Below, in pieces: positions 47,055 through 58,685 of a DNA stretch of 64,000 bases. Source of the stretch: Bordetella genomosp. 2 (GTDB taxonomy: Bacteria; Pseudomonadota; Gammaproteobacteria; Burkholderiales; Burkholderiaceae_B); NCBI RefSeq assembly GCF_002261345.1, contig NZ_NEVT01000006.1, positions 434,001 to 498,000 on the forward strand. Reading direction: 5' to 3'. Position 1 is the first letter of the stretch, and each line of letters begins with the position of its first letter. The position numbers were made by a program, and so were the translations under genes. The notes beneath the pieces were generated by a model. That model did not search any database. It saw nothing but the letters and a program-made list of their open reading frames with translations, and was not told the origin of the DNA.

Positions 47055-48356
47055 TCAGGCGACCGAGCGTTCCCCCATGGCCATGCCGGCGCGGCGCGGA
47101 CGCGCGCCGTAGCGCGCCAAGGCCAGGTCGTCGGCCCGGATCGCGGGCCGCTGCCCGGTGACCAGGTCGGCCACCAGCTTGCCGGAACCGCAGGCCATGG
47201 TCCAGCCCAGGGTGCCGTGGCCGGTGTTGAGGAACAGGTTGCCATAGCGGGTGGCGCCGACGATGGGCGTGCTGTCGGGCGTCATGGGCCGCAGGCCGGT
47301 CCAGAATTCGGCGTTGGCCACGTCGCCGCAGCCGGGGTAGAGGTCGTTGACGACGTGCTCGAGCGTGCGGCGGCGCGCCGGGTTCAGGCGCAGGTCGAAG
47401 CCGGCCAGCTCGGCCATGCCGCCCACCCGGATGCGGTTGTCGAAACGCGTCACCGCCACCTTGTAGGTTTCGTCCAGCACCGTGGAGACCGGCGCCGCGT
47501 CGGCATCGGTCAGCGGAATCGTGAGCGAATAGCCCTTCACCGGATAGACCGGCAGATCCAGTCCGAGGGGAGCCAGGAAGCCGCGCGTATAGCTGCCGAA
47601 GGCGGCGACATAGCGGTCCGCGGACAGCGACTCGCTCCCCACCTGCACGCCGACGACTTCGCCGCCGCGCGTCTGCAGGCCGTCCACCGGCTGGCCATAG
47701 CGGAACTCCACCCCCAGCCCGGCCGCCAATTGCGCCAGGCGGCGCGTGAACAGGCGGCAATCGCCGGTTTCGTCGTTGGGCAGGCGCAGGCCGCCGGCCA
47801 GCTTGTGGGCGGTGCGCCCCAGCGCCGGCTCGGCCATCTGCAGGCGGGCACGATCGAGCAGTTCGTAGGGCACGCCGTTGGCTTCCAGCACCTCGATGTC
47901 GCGCTGCGCGGCCTCGTACTGGGCCTGGGTGCGGAACAGCTGCAGGGTGCCGCGGGCGCGTTCTTCATACTGGATGCCGGTGTCGGCGCGCAAGGCGCGC
48001 AGGCAGTCGCGGCTGTATTCGGCCAGGCGCAGCATGCGCTCCTTGTTGACGGCGTAGCGGTCCGCCGGGCAATTGGCCAGCATGGCGGCCATCCAGCGCC
48101 ATTGGAACAGGCTGCCGTCCGGCCGGATGGCCAGCGGCGCATCCTTCTGGAACAGCCACTTCAAGGCCTTGAGCGGGATGCCGGGCGCCGCCCAGGGGGT
48201 CGAATAGCCGGGCGAGACCTGGCCGGCGTTGGCGTAGCTGGTCTCGCAGGCCGCCTCGGGCTGGCGGTCCAGCACGGTGACCTTGGCGCCCTGGCGAGCC
48301 AGGTAGTAGGCGGTGGTCGTGCCGATCACGCCGCCGCCCAGGACGATGACATGCAT
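47055..48356 (-). CDS. dadA: D-amino acid dehydrogenase small subunit DadA
   Basis: A 433-residue FAD enzyme at the inner membrane that oxidises D-amino acids, mostly D-Ala, to 2-oxo acids and feeds electrons to quinone. The dinucleotide fold [19 protein letters not shown] starts at residue 3, followed by [22 protein letters not shown] and a C-terminal [14 protein letters not shown] and [19 protein letters not shown], all DadA hallmarks. It is divergent from an Lrp-family gene that probably regulates it. The usual dadX racemase is not adjacent. Confidence 0.95.
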   Translation of the reverse strand: MHVIVLGGGVIGTTTAYYLARQGAKVTVLDRQPEAACETSYANAGQVSPGYSTPWAAPGIPLKALKWLFQKDAPLAIRPDGSLFQWRWMAAMLANCPADRYAVNKERMLRLAEYSRDCLRALRADTGIQYEERARGTLQLFRTQAQYEAAQRDIEVLEANGVPYELLDRARLQMAEPALGRTAHKLAGGLRLPNDETGDCRLFTRRLAQLAAGLGVEFRYGQPVDGLQTRGGEVVGVQVGSESLSADRYVAAFGSYTRGFLAPLGLDLPVYPVKGYSLTIPLTDADAAPVSTVLDETYKVAVTRFDNRIRVGGMAELAGFDLRLNPARRRTLEHVVNDLYPGCGDVANAEFWTGLRPMTPDSTPIVGATRYGNLFLNTGHGTLGWTMACGSGKLVADLVTGQRPAIRADDLALARYGARPRRAGMAMGERSVA

Positions 48357-48494
48357 GAGAATTCCCCGTCTTGGACTAGTCATATGGGTAATTGAATAGT
48401 CTAGAAGCGGTGCGGCAGTGAAAAGCACTAAAATCGCCCTTTCCAATCCACTTTTCGACTGGCGGCGCCCCTCGTAGCGGCCTCCAGGAGTGAA
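48357..48494. promoter_or_regulatory. Divergent dadA / Lrp-family control region
   Basis: In this 138-base gap an AT-rich block (48371-48405) has an inverted repeat GACTA (48374-48378) / TAGTC (48397-48401) around CATATGGGTAATTGAA, similar in character to Lrp-type sites. A TAAAAT (48429-48434) may be the -10 of the regulator gene, with no good -35. Shared control of dadA by the regulator is likely from the divergent layout. Confidence 0.5.
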
Positions 48495-48965
48495 ATGCGC
48501 GAACTCGACCGCATCGACCTGAAAATCCTCGACATCCTGCAGCGCGACGGGCGGATCTCCATCACCGATCTGGCCGAGCGCATCAACCTGTCGGCCACGC
48601 CCTGTTCCGAGCGCGTCAAGCGCCTGGAACGCGAAGGCGTCATCGCCGGGTATCATGCGCGGGTCAATCCGGCGGCCCTGGGCCGAAACTTGCTGGTGTT
48701 CCTCGAAATCAAGCTGTCGGCCAAGTCGGGCGACGTTTTCGACAAGGTCAAGCAGGAACTGCTGTACGTGCCGGAGGTCATGGAATGCCACCTGGTGTCG
48801 GGCGATTTCGACTACCTGGTCAAGGCCCGGCTGACGGAAATGAACGAGTACCGCCGGCTGCTGGGCGAGATCCTCAAGCGCCTGCCGGCCTCGGCGGAAT
48901 CGCGCAGCTACGTGGTGATGGAAGAAATCAAGGAAACCCTGTACCTGCCCACCGCCGGGCACTAG
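48495..48965 (+). CDS. Lrp/AsnC-family regulator
   Basis: A 156-residue regulator. The N-terminal winged helix reads [40 protein letters not shown] and [16 protein letters not shown], and the C-terminal RAM ligand domain includes [17 protein letters not shown]. It is closest in type to Lrp itself or BkdR/DadR-type activators. The position divergent from dadA suggests it controls D-alanine or L-alanine catabolism, as Lrp does in E. coli. The target set is not proven. Confidence 0.92.
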   Translation: MRELDRIDLKILDILQRDGRISITDLAERINLSATPCSERVKRLEREGVIAGYHARVNPAALGRNLLVFLEIKLSAKSGDVFDKVKQELLYVPEVMECHLVSGDFDYLVKARLTEMNEYRRLLGEILKRLPASAESRSYVVMEEIKETLYLPTAGH

Positions 48966-49083
48966 GGTCCCATACCCCCTCGCGCGACGCCGCATTGCAA
49001 CGCCCGGCTGCTATGCTCCGGGTGCCGGCCCGATGGCGGCCGGACGCGCGGCGCCGCGCTCGCCTTACCGGAGAATCTTTCCG

Positions 49084-49809
49084 ATGACTCGCTTGTACCG
49101 TTATTTTTTTCGCGGGCTGATCACCGTCCTGCCGATCGCGCTGACGATCTATGTGCTGTTCCTTTTCCTGTCCTGGACCGAGCGGGTCGCGCTGGCGCTG
49201 CTCAGCCCGTTCATCGGCAGCTTCTACATCCCCGGCATGGGGCTGCTGCTGGGTATCCTGGGCATCCTGCTGATCGGCTACCTGGTCTCCAAGGAGCGGG
49301 TGCAGCGCATCTTCCATCTGGTCGAGATGCCGTTCACCAACCTGCCGGTAGTCAAGAGCATCTATTCATCCCTCAAGAGCTTCGCCGATTATTTCTCGCC
49401 CAGCGCCAAGACCGACACCCAGCACGTGGTGGTGCTGCGCATGCCGGGCCAGCCGCTGGAACTGGTCGGCCTGATCACGCGGCGCGGCACCGAGGGGCTG
49501 CCGGAAGGCTTCCTGCCCGGCGAACGGGTCGCCGTCTACCTGCCGATGGGCTACATGATCGGTGGCTACACGGTCTTCGTGCCGGCCGATTGGGTGCACC
49601 CCATCGACATGTCGGTCGAGGAGGCCATGCGCGCCTCGCTGATCGCCTGGATGGCGCGCGCGCAGGATGCCCCGGCGGCGGTGCGCGCCGCCCCGCCGCG
49701 CCCGCCGGCGCCGCCGGCCCCGCCCGCGACACCGGGCGGCGCGCCATCGGGGCCGTCCGCGCCGCCGGCCGGCGATCCGCCGCCTCCCGCCGGCACGCCG
49801 GCCGCCTGA
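49084..49809 (+). CDS. DUF502-family membrane protein
   Basis: A 241-residue protein. Two hydrophobic helices (about 10-30 and 45-70) are followed by a soluble domain with the DUF502 signature LVEMPFTNLPVVKSIYSSLK, VVVLRMPGQPLELVGLITR and YLPMGYMIGGYTVFVP. The C-terminal 45 residues are Pro/Ala-rich (PPRPPAPPAPPATPGG). The start at 49084 begins a basic segment before the first helix. Function is unknown; in many Burkholderiales this gene lies beside aspS, but here it is followed by an Mrr-like gene. Confidence 0.87.
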   Translation: MTRLYRYFFRGLITVLPIALTIYVLFLFLSWTERVALALLSPFIGSFYIPGMGLLLGILGILLIGYLVSKERVQRIFHLVEMPFTNLPVVKSIYSSLKSFADYFSPSAKTDTQHVVVLRMPGQPLELVGLITRRGTEGLPEGFLPGERVAVYLPMGYMIGGYTVFVPADWVHPIDMSVEEAMRASLIAWMARAQDAPAAVRAAPPRPPAPPAPPATPGGAPSGPSAPPAGDPPPPAGTPAA

Positions 49810-49836
49810 CGTCCATCAACGGTATCGGGACTGCCC

Positions 49837-50430
49837 ATGAAATTCATGGCCAAGAATTCGCTGTTCGGCATTCTGCTGCGCTCGCGCTGGTGGATCAGCC
49901 TGCTGGTGGCCGCGGCGCTGGTGGTGGTCGGCTTCGCCGCCCTGCCGCCGGCCTACGCGCCGTTCCCGGTATTCGCCGCGATTCCGTTCGTGGCCATCGC
50001 CGGCATCGCCGCCTGGAAGCAACGCGGCAAGCCCTCCCGGGCGCGCGTCGAACAGACCGCGGCTGCGCTCGCCGGCATGCCCTGGCCCGCCTTCGCCGCC
50101 ACCCTGGAGGCGGCGCTGCGCCGCGACGGCTGCGAAGTCAGGCGGCTGGATGGCGCGGCGGCCGACTTCGAGGCGACGCGCGCCGGCAGCGGCCGCGCCC
50201 TGGTAGCGGCGCGCCGCTGGAAAGCCGCCCATGTGGGCGTCGAACCCTTGCAGCGCCTGGAAGCGGCGCGCGCCAAGGCGGGAGCCGGCGAGAGCATCTA
50301 CGTCGCCCTGGGTGAAATCTCCGCCGCGGCGCACGCCTATGCCGGCCGCCACAACATCCGTTTCATGGATGCCGAGGCGCTGGCCCGGCTGCTGCCGCCG
50401 GGGGCTATGCAAACCGCGCCGCGGCAGTAG
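49837..50430 (+). CDS. Membrane-anchored Mrr-like (restriction endonuclease fold) protein
   Basis: A 197-residue protein. One or two helices (about 15-60: WWISLLVAAALVVVGFAAL and FAAIPFVAIAGIAAW) are followed by a domain resembling the Mrr/restriction-endonuclease fold: PWPAFAATLEAALRRDGCEV and ATRAGSGRALVAARRWKAAH, then VGVEPLQRLEAARAKAGAGE. Active Mrr enzymes have D...(E/Q)xK; here the D-xx-E and QxK positions are imperfect (the K is in ARRWK), so nuclease activity is doubtful. Membrane-attached Mrr-like domains are often of unknown role. The next gene starts 68 bases downstream. Confidence 0.6.
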   Translation: MKFMAKNSLFGILLRSRWWISLLVAAALVVVGFAALPPAYAPFPVFAAIPFVAIAGIAAWKQRGKPSRARVEQTAAALAGMPWPAFAATLEAALRRDGCEVRRLDGAAADFEATRAGSGRALVAARRWKAAHVGVEPLQRLEAARAKAGAGESIYVALGEISAAAHAYAGRHNIRFMDAEALARLLPPGAMQTAPRQ

Positions 50431-50497
50431 AATCTGGCGCCTGACGGCGCGCGTTGTCCCCGGCCCCCGGGCGCGCACCGGTTTGCGGAGCCGACGC

Positions 50498-51640
50498 ATG
50501 CCCTCACCCGAACCGCCACGCCAGCCCGCCTCGCGGCAGGGCATCCGCATCGCCGCGCCCGACCCGGCCGGCTTGCGCACGCAATGCCGGGCCGCGCATG
50601 ACTACCTGGCCTCGCTGGGCCTGGAAGCTCATCTGGTGGCCCGCCCGGATGGCCCGCAAGCCATGCACTTCGAGGCCTCCCGCGCCCTGCTCGCCCTGGC
50701 GTCGGACCGCGACACCACCGGGCTGCACGCCGCGCTGGGCCTGGACACCGAGGCCGGCGGCGATGACCTGGCGCGCGAAATCATCCTGGCCATGCTGCTG
50801 GGACCAGTGGCCTTCCCCTTCCCCGACGCCGCCGAACTGCGCAGCGCCGTGCGCATCCGCCAACATATCGTGCGGGCGGCGCGCCGCACCGCGCTGGCGT
50901 TCGACACCGAACACGCCGAGCGCCCGGCCGGCTATTGGCGCTACGACGAGGCGCGCGGCTTCACCATCGAGCCGGGCGTGTCGCTGATCGAGGCCCTGCA
51001 GCTGGCCACCCAGCCGCAGGCCTCCGGCAAGCTCTACTCCTTCTCGTGCTATCGCGCCACCGAATACGTGACGCTGCTGGGCATCGCCCAGGAGCTGCGC
51101 GACGCCCATCCGGCGCTGTACGCGCGCCTGCAGCGGCAATGGGAAACGCGCGCCATCATGTCGGGCCAGTTCCACGAGGTGTTCCTGCGCGAGTACGGGT
51201 CGCTCGAACAGCCCCTGCCGCCGCGCTACTACGTGCCGGGCGACCGCCTCTGGTTCCGCAACCCCGATGCGCACTCGTCCAATGTCGAGGGCTACGAGGG
51301 CTCATGGCTGTTCTACCTGGGCGGCGGCCTGTTCAATAATTTCTGGAAGCGCGACCAGCCGTATACGCTCACCGCGAAATGCGTCGAGATCTACCATTGG
51401 CGGGACGGCGCGCGGCACGATGCGCGCGGGCGCCTGATACTGGACGAGGCCATCGTCGAGGAACGCGTGGCCCGCACCCTGCAAGACCCGGCGGCGGTGC
51501 AGGCCGTGCTGGCCCGCATGCTGCGCCGGCGCGACCCGCAAGGAGTCTACGCCGACGGCGGCTGCATCGACGCCACGCGGGAATGCGCGCGCTGGGTCCT
51601 GCCCGGCACGGCGCAGATCGAGCTGCCGGACGCCGCTTGA
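50498..51640 (+). CDS. Tgl-like transglutaminase-fold protein (divergent)
   Basis: A 380-residue cytosolic protein of no clear assigned role. From about residue 145 it resembles Bacillus spore-coat transglutaminase Tgl (PF20085): YWRYDEARGFTIEPGVSLIE, SGKLYSFSCYRATEYV and PPRYYVPGDRLWFRNPDAHS. The catalytic Cys corresponds to C184 and is kept, but the neighbouring Glu of Tgl (FEC) is Ser183, and the second Glu (WQGEN) is replaced (YEGSW, with E267 nearby). It has no signal peptide. The N-terminal 140 residues have no recognised match. The start at 50498 follows a GCGGAG ribosome site. The function is open: a modified transglutaminase or a protease-like enzyme. Confidence 0.65.
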   Translation: MPSPEPPRQPASRQGIRIAAPDPAGLRTQCRAAHDYLASLGLEAHLVARPDGPQAMHFEASRALLALASDRDTTGLHAALGLDTEAGGDDLAREIILAMLLGPVAFPFPDAAELRSAVRIRQHIVRAARRTALAFDTEHAERPAGYWRYDEARGFTIEPGVSLIEALQLATQPQASGKLYSFSCYRATEYVTLLGIAQELRDAHPALYARLQRQWETRAIMSGQFHEVFLREYGSLEQPLPPRYYVPGDRLWFRNPDAHSSNVEGYEGSWLFYLGGGLFNNFWKRDQPYTLTAKCVEIYHWRDGARHDARGRLILDEAIVEERVARTLQDPAAVQAVLARMLRRRDPQGVYADGGCIDATRECARWVLPGTAQIELPDAA

Positions 51641-51652
51641 GCCGCGGCATGA

Positions 51653-51704
51653 GCCGGGCATGCCTCGAAGCGAGGTTGCCCGGCATCCTGCCCGATCGGG
51701 CAGG
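51653..51704. terminator. Compound bidirectional terminator between the Tgl-like gene and glpV
   Basis: Two strong palindromes fill this convergent gap. GCCGGGCA (51653-51660) pairs with TGCCCGGC (51677-51684), with CCTCG/CGAGG nested inside. CCTGCCCGATCGGGCAGG (51687-51704) is a perfect 18-bp palindrome. No U-tract is seen. Either strand can form stable stems just past a stop codon. Confidence 0.65.
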
Positions 51705-51728
51705 CGCCGGCACGCTCCGGCCGCGCGA

Positions 51729-53459
51729 CTAGCGCACCTTGCCTTCCTTCCACGCCTGCAACAGCTTGTCGTAGGGAATCGTCTGGCCCTGCGGCTTCTC
51801 GTTGGCCAGCTTCTTCCACGGCGCGTGCTCGTCCGACAGCCACTTGGACGGGTCGCTCTTCTTGTTCAGCTTGGGCGCGCACTGCGCCATGCCGGCCCGT
51901 TCCAGGCGCGCCATGACCCGGTCCATCTCCTCGGCCAGATTGTCCATGGCCTGCTGCGGCGTCTGCTCGCCTGTGACCGCGGTCGCCACGTTCTTCCACC
52001 ACAGCTGGGCCAGCTTGGGATAGTCGGGCACATTGTTGCCGGTCGGGGTCCAGGCGACCCGCGCTGGGCTGCGGTAGAACTCGATCAGGCCGCCATAGCG
52101 GTCGGCGTTCTTGGTGAAGTAGTCGCTGTGGATGTCGCTGTCGCGGATGAACGTCAAGCCGGTGATGGACTTCTTCAGCGACACGGTCTTGGACGTGACG
52201 AACTGCGCGTACAGCCAGGCGCCGGCCAGGCGGTTCGGGTCGGTGGACTTGAAGAACGTCCATGAGCCCACGTCCTGGTAGCCGTTCTGCATGCCATCCT
52301 TCCAGTACGGTCCATAGGGCGACGGCGCCATGCGCCATTTGGGCGTGCCGTCCTCGTTGACCACCGGCAGGCCCTTCTTGGTCATGTCGGCGGTGAAGGC
52401 GGTGTACCAGAAGATCTGTTGGGCGATGTGCCCCTGCGCCGGCACCGGCCCGGACTCGGAGAACGTCATGCCCATGGCCTGCGGCGGCGCGTACTTCTTC
52501 ATCCAGTCGATGTACTTGGTCAGCGCATACACGGCCGCCGGGCTGTTGGTGGCGCCGCCGCGCTCGACCGAGGCGCCCACCGGCGTGCACTTGTCGTCGG
52601 CCACGCGAATGCCCCATTCGTCCACCGGCATGCCGTTGGGCAGCCCCTTGTCGGCCGCGCCGGCCATCGACAGCCAGGCATCGGTGAAGCGCCAGCCCAG
52701 CGACGGGTCCTTCTTGCCGTAGTCCATGTGGCCGTAAACTTTCTTGCCGTCGAGCTCCTTCACGTCATTGGTGAAGAAATCGGCAATGTCCTCGTAGGCC
52801 GACCAGTTGGTGGGCACGCCCAGTTCATAGCCATACTTGGCCTTGAACTTGTCGCGCAGGTCCTGGCGGGCGAACCAGTCGGCGCGGAACCAGTAGACGT
52901 TGGCGAACTGCTGGTCGGGCAGCTGGTACAGCTTGCCGTCCGGCGCGGTGGTGAACTTGGTGCCGATGAAATCCTTCAGGTCCAGGTCGGGGTTGGTCCA
53001 CTCCTTGCCGGCGCCGGCGATGTAATCCGACAACGGCAGGATGGCGCCGTAGCGGTAGTGGGTGCCGATCAGGTCCGAATCGGAGATCCAGCCGTCGTAA
53101 ATGGACTTGCCCGACTGCATCGACGTCTGCAGCTTCTCGACCACGTCGCCTTCCTGGATCAGGTCGTGATTGACCTTGATGCCGGTGATTTCCGTGAAGG
53201 CGCGCGCCAGCGTCTTGGACTCGTACTCATGGGTGGTGATGGTCTCGGACACCACGTTGATCTCGGTGACGCCCTGGGCCTTGAGCTTGGCCGCCGCGTC
53301 GATGAACCACTGCATTTCCGCCATCTGCTTGTCCTTGGACAGCGACGACGGCTGGAATTCCGAATCCACCCATTTCTCGGCCTCGGGCAGACCGGCCCAC
53401 GCGGCCGAGCACCCGATCAGGGCGATGGCCGCCGCCATGGCTTGCCTACGCAATTTCAT
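51729..53459 (-). CDS. glpV: Glycerol ABC transporter substrate-binding protein GlpV
   Basis: A 576-residue exported receptor with signal peptide (about 1-22, MAAAIALIGCSAAWA). The mature protein has an extracellular solute-binding family 1 pattern: INVVSETITTHEYESKTLAR, DLIQEGDVVEKLQTSMQSGK, YDGWISDSDLIGTHYRYGAI. This length and sequence type match GlpV of the Rhizobium leguminosarum glycerol importer GlpSTPQUV. It is the last gene of the minus-strand operon, 93 bases after glpU. Glycerol as ligand is inferred from gene order and the adjacent glpD. Confidence 0.88.
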   Translation of the reverse strand: MKLRRQAMAAAIALIGCSAAWAGLPEAEKWVDSEFQPSSLSKDKQMAEMQWFIDAAAKLKAQGVTEINVVSETITTHEYESKTLARAFTEITGIKVNHDLIQEGDVVEKLQTSMQSGKSIYDGWISDSDLIGTHYRYGAILPLSDYIAGAGKEWTNPDLDLKDFIGTKFTTAPDGKLYQLPDQQFANVYWFRADWFARQDLRDKFKAKYGYELGVPTNWSAYEDIADFFTNDVKELDGKKVYGHMDYGKKDPSLGWRFTDAWLSMAGAADKGLPNGMPVDEWGIRVADDKCTPVGASVERGGATNSPAAVYALTKYIDWMKKYAPPQAMGMTFSESGPVPAQGHIAQQIFWYTAFTADMTKKGLPVVNEDGTPKWRMAPSPYGPYWKDGMQNGYQDVGSWTFFKSTDPNRLAGAWLYAQFVTSKTVSLKKSITGLTFIRDSDIHSDYFTKNADRYGGLIEFYRSPARVAWTPTGNNVPDYPKLAQLWWKNVATAVTGEQTPQQAMDNLAEEMDRVMARLERAGMAQCAPKLNKKSDPSKWLSDEHAPWKKLANEKPQGQTIPYDKLLQAWKEGKVR

Positions 53460-53552
53460 GACCTATCTCCTCGATGTACCTTCCCTTCATGCTGCGGACC
53501 TGGGCCTGGGAAGATGCCGGCCGGCGGTCGTTCGGCTACAACTCTTTTTGTT

Positions 53553-53861
53553 TCATCCCTTGCGCATGATCCAGGCCAGCACCAGCATCGACACCGCGAA
53601 GCTGATCCAGACCGTGGGCGGGTCCTCCAGCCCGAACCAATCCATCATCTGCTCGCCCAGGCCGACATAGGCCAGGTTGACCCACGCGGCGGCCATCAGG
53701 CCGATGAACAGCCGGTCGCCGCGCGTAGTGGCAATGGGCAGGAAGCCCTTGCGCAGGCGCGTGGGCGACTTCAATTCCCAGACCGTCATGCCGGCCAGCA
53801 TCAGCACGATGCAGGTAAAGAAAACCGCCACCGGCGTCGTCCATACCATCCAGTCGAACAT
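53553..53861 (-). CDS. glpU: Small membrane protein GlpU (DUF2160)
   Basis: A 102-residue protein with three hydrophobic helices (about 8-24, 49-67 and 84-98) and no signal peptide, matching the DUF2160 family always found beside glpPQ (WTTPVAVFFTCIVLMLAG, ELKSPTRLRKGFLPIATTRG, GDRLFIGLMAAAWVNLAYVG). Its role in glycerol import is unknown. It is 10 bases after glpQ. Confidence 0.85.
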   Translation of the reverse strand: MFDWMVWTTPVAVFFTCIVLMLAGMTVWELKSPTRLRKGFLPIATTRGDRLFIGLMAAAWVNLAYVGLGEQMMDWFGLEDPPTVWISFAVSMLVLAWIMRKG

Positions 53862-53871
53862 GGCCGGCCTC

Positions 53872-54676
53872 CTATACGCGTCCCATCGCGAAGCCTTTCG
53901 CGATGTAGTGCCGCACGAACCAGATGACGATGCCGCCGGGCACGATGGTCAGCACCCCGGCCGCCGCCAGCACCCCCCAGTCCATGCCGGAGGCCGACAC
54001 GGTGCGCGTCATGGTGGCCACGATGGGCTTGGCGTTGACCGAGGTGAGCGTGCGCGCCAGCAACAGCTCGACCCAGCTGAACATGAAGCAGAAGAACGCC
54101 GCCACGCCGACGCCCGACTTGATCAGCGGCAGGAAGATGGTCAGGAAGAAGCGCGGGAAGGAATAGCCGTCCACGTAGGCGGTCTCGTCGATCTCGCGCG
54201 GCACGCCCGACATGAACCCTTCCAGGATCCAGACCGCCAGCGGCACGTTGAACACCAGGTGCGCCAGCGCCACCGCCAGGTGCGTGTCCATCAGCCCCAG
54301 CGAACTGTAGAGCTGGAAGAACGGCAGCAGGAACACCGCCGGCGGCGTCATGCGGTTGGTCAGCAGCCAGAAGAACACGTGCTTGTCGCCGATGAACCGG
54401 TAGCGCGAGAACGCGTAGGCGGCCGGCAGGGCCACGGCCAGCGAAATCAGCGTATTGATGACGACATAGATAAGCGAATTGATGTAGCCGGAATACCAGG
54501 CCGGGTCGGTGAAAATGGTGCGGTAATGGTCGAGGGTGAATTCGCGCGGCCAGAGGCTCAGCGTGCCGACGATCTCGGTATTGGTCTTGAACGACATGTT
54601 CAGCATCCAGTACAGCGGCAGGATGGCGAACACTAGGTACAGCAGCAGGAAGGCGGCGCGCCAGGCCGAACCTCGC

Positions 54677-54684
<8 letters not shown>
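53872..54684 (-). CDS. glpQ: Glycerol ABC transporter permease GlpQ
   Basis: A 270-residue permease of the MalG/CUT1 type with six helices. The coupling motif lies in IDETAYVDGYSFPRFFLTIF (EAA-like), and the N-terminal LYLVFAILPLYWMLNMSFKT and TLISLAVALPAAYAFSRYRF fit MalG proteins. It overlaps glpP by 8 bases and forms the second membrane subunit. Confidence 0.9.
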
Positions 54685-57716
<3,032 letters not shown>

Positions 57717-57850
57717 CGTTCTCCTCCGGGTGGGCGGATGCACTCGCTTTCGTTGTTTTTTTGCTTTTTTGCGTTTTACCCAACAAGCGAAAGAAAAACA
57801 ATCTTGCAGCGCGTCATTATTTTTCGCTTTTGTTGTTTTATGATGCGAAT
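57717..57850. promoter_or_regulatory. glpS/glpR divergent control region with paired GlpR-type operators
   Basis: A 134-base, T-rich gap. A near-identical 16-mer, TCGCTTTCGTTGTTTT (57744-57759) and TCGCTTTTGTTGTTTT (57824-57839), occurs twice in the same orientation, exactly 80 bases apart (about eight turns). A partial inverted copy AACAAGCGAAAG lies between (57782-57793). -10-like TATGAT (57839-57844) precedes the glpR ATG by six bases, so the transcript may be leaderless. These are likely sites for the DeoR-family repressor. Confidence 0.7.
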
Positions 57851-58645
57851 ATGACATTGAACCCTCGACAAAGCGCGCTCGTGGAAATGGTCCGTTCCCA
57901 GGGCTCGGCCACCATCGAGGCCCTGGCCCGGCATTTCGACGTCACCCTGCAGACGGTGCGGCGCGACGTCAACCTGCTGGCCGAGGCCGGGCTGTTGTCG
58001 CGCTTTCACGGCGGGGTGCGCATCGAAGCCTCCACCATCGAGAACATCGCCTACCGCAAGCGCCAGGGGCTGCACGCCGAGGCCAAGCAGCGCATCGCCC
58101 AGGCCGTGGCGCGCGCCGTGCCGGACGGCTGCTCGCTGATCCTCAACATCGGCACCACCACCGAGGCCATCGCGCGGGCGCTGCTGCGCCACCGCGGCCT
58201 GCGGGTCATCACCAACAACCTGCATGTGGCCGACATCCTGTCGGACAACCCCGATTGCGAAGTCATCGTGGCCGGCGGCGTGGTGCGGCCGCGCGACCGC
58301 GGCATCGTCGGCGAGGCCACCGTGGACTTCATCCGCCAATTCAAGGTCGACATCGGCCTGATCGGCATCTCGGGCATCGAGGCCGACGGCACGCTGCGCG
58401 ACTACGACTTCCGCGAGGTGCGCGTGGCGCGCAGCATCATCGAACAGTCGCGCGAAGTGTGGCTGGCCGCCGACAGCAGCAAATTCCAGCGCCAGGCCAT
58501 GGTCGAGCTGGCGCACATCTCGCAGATCGACCGTTTCTTCACCGACGCGTATCCGCAAGAACCCCTGGCGCAAGTCCTGCAAGAGTCCGGCGTGCGCTGC
58601 GAGATCGCGGCGGCCGAGGCCGGCGCCGAATCCGCCGAGGGCTGA
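57851..58645 (+). CDS. glpR: DeoR-family repressor GlpR
   Basis: A 264-residue regulator. The N-terminal DeoR helix-turn-helix reads NPRQSALVEMVRSQGSATIE and HFDVTLQTVRRDVNLLAEAG, then a phosphosugar-binding DeoR C-domain (LILNIGTTTEAIARALL, VIVAGGVVRPRDRGIVGEAT). In relatives it responds to glycerol-3-phosphate. The start at 57851 (MTLNPRQSAL) has no ribosome site; the frame is open upstream but enters the operator region. glpD follows 40 bases later. Confidence 0.92.
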   Translation: MTLNPRQSALVEMVRSQGSATIEALARHFDVTLQTVRRDVNLLAEAGLLSRFHGGVRIEASTIENIAYRKRQGLHAEAKQRIAQAVARAVPDGCSLILNIGTTTEAIARALLRHRGLRVITNNLHVADILSDNPDCEVIVAGGVVRPRDRGIVGEATVDFIRQFKVDIGLIGISGIEADGTLRDYDFREVRVARSIIEQSREVWLAADSSKFQRQAMVELAHISQIDRFFTDAYPQEPLAQVLQESGVRCEIAAAEAGAESAEG

Positions 58646-58685
58646 GCCTGTCCCGTTTCCTTTGCCGGTCCGACATCACGCCGCC

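Noticed and set aside
48495-48965. Calling the Lrp-family gene a true global Lrp
   Set aside because: Sequence alone cannot separate a local DadR-type regulator from global Lrp; the divergent dadA suggests a local role.
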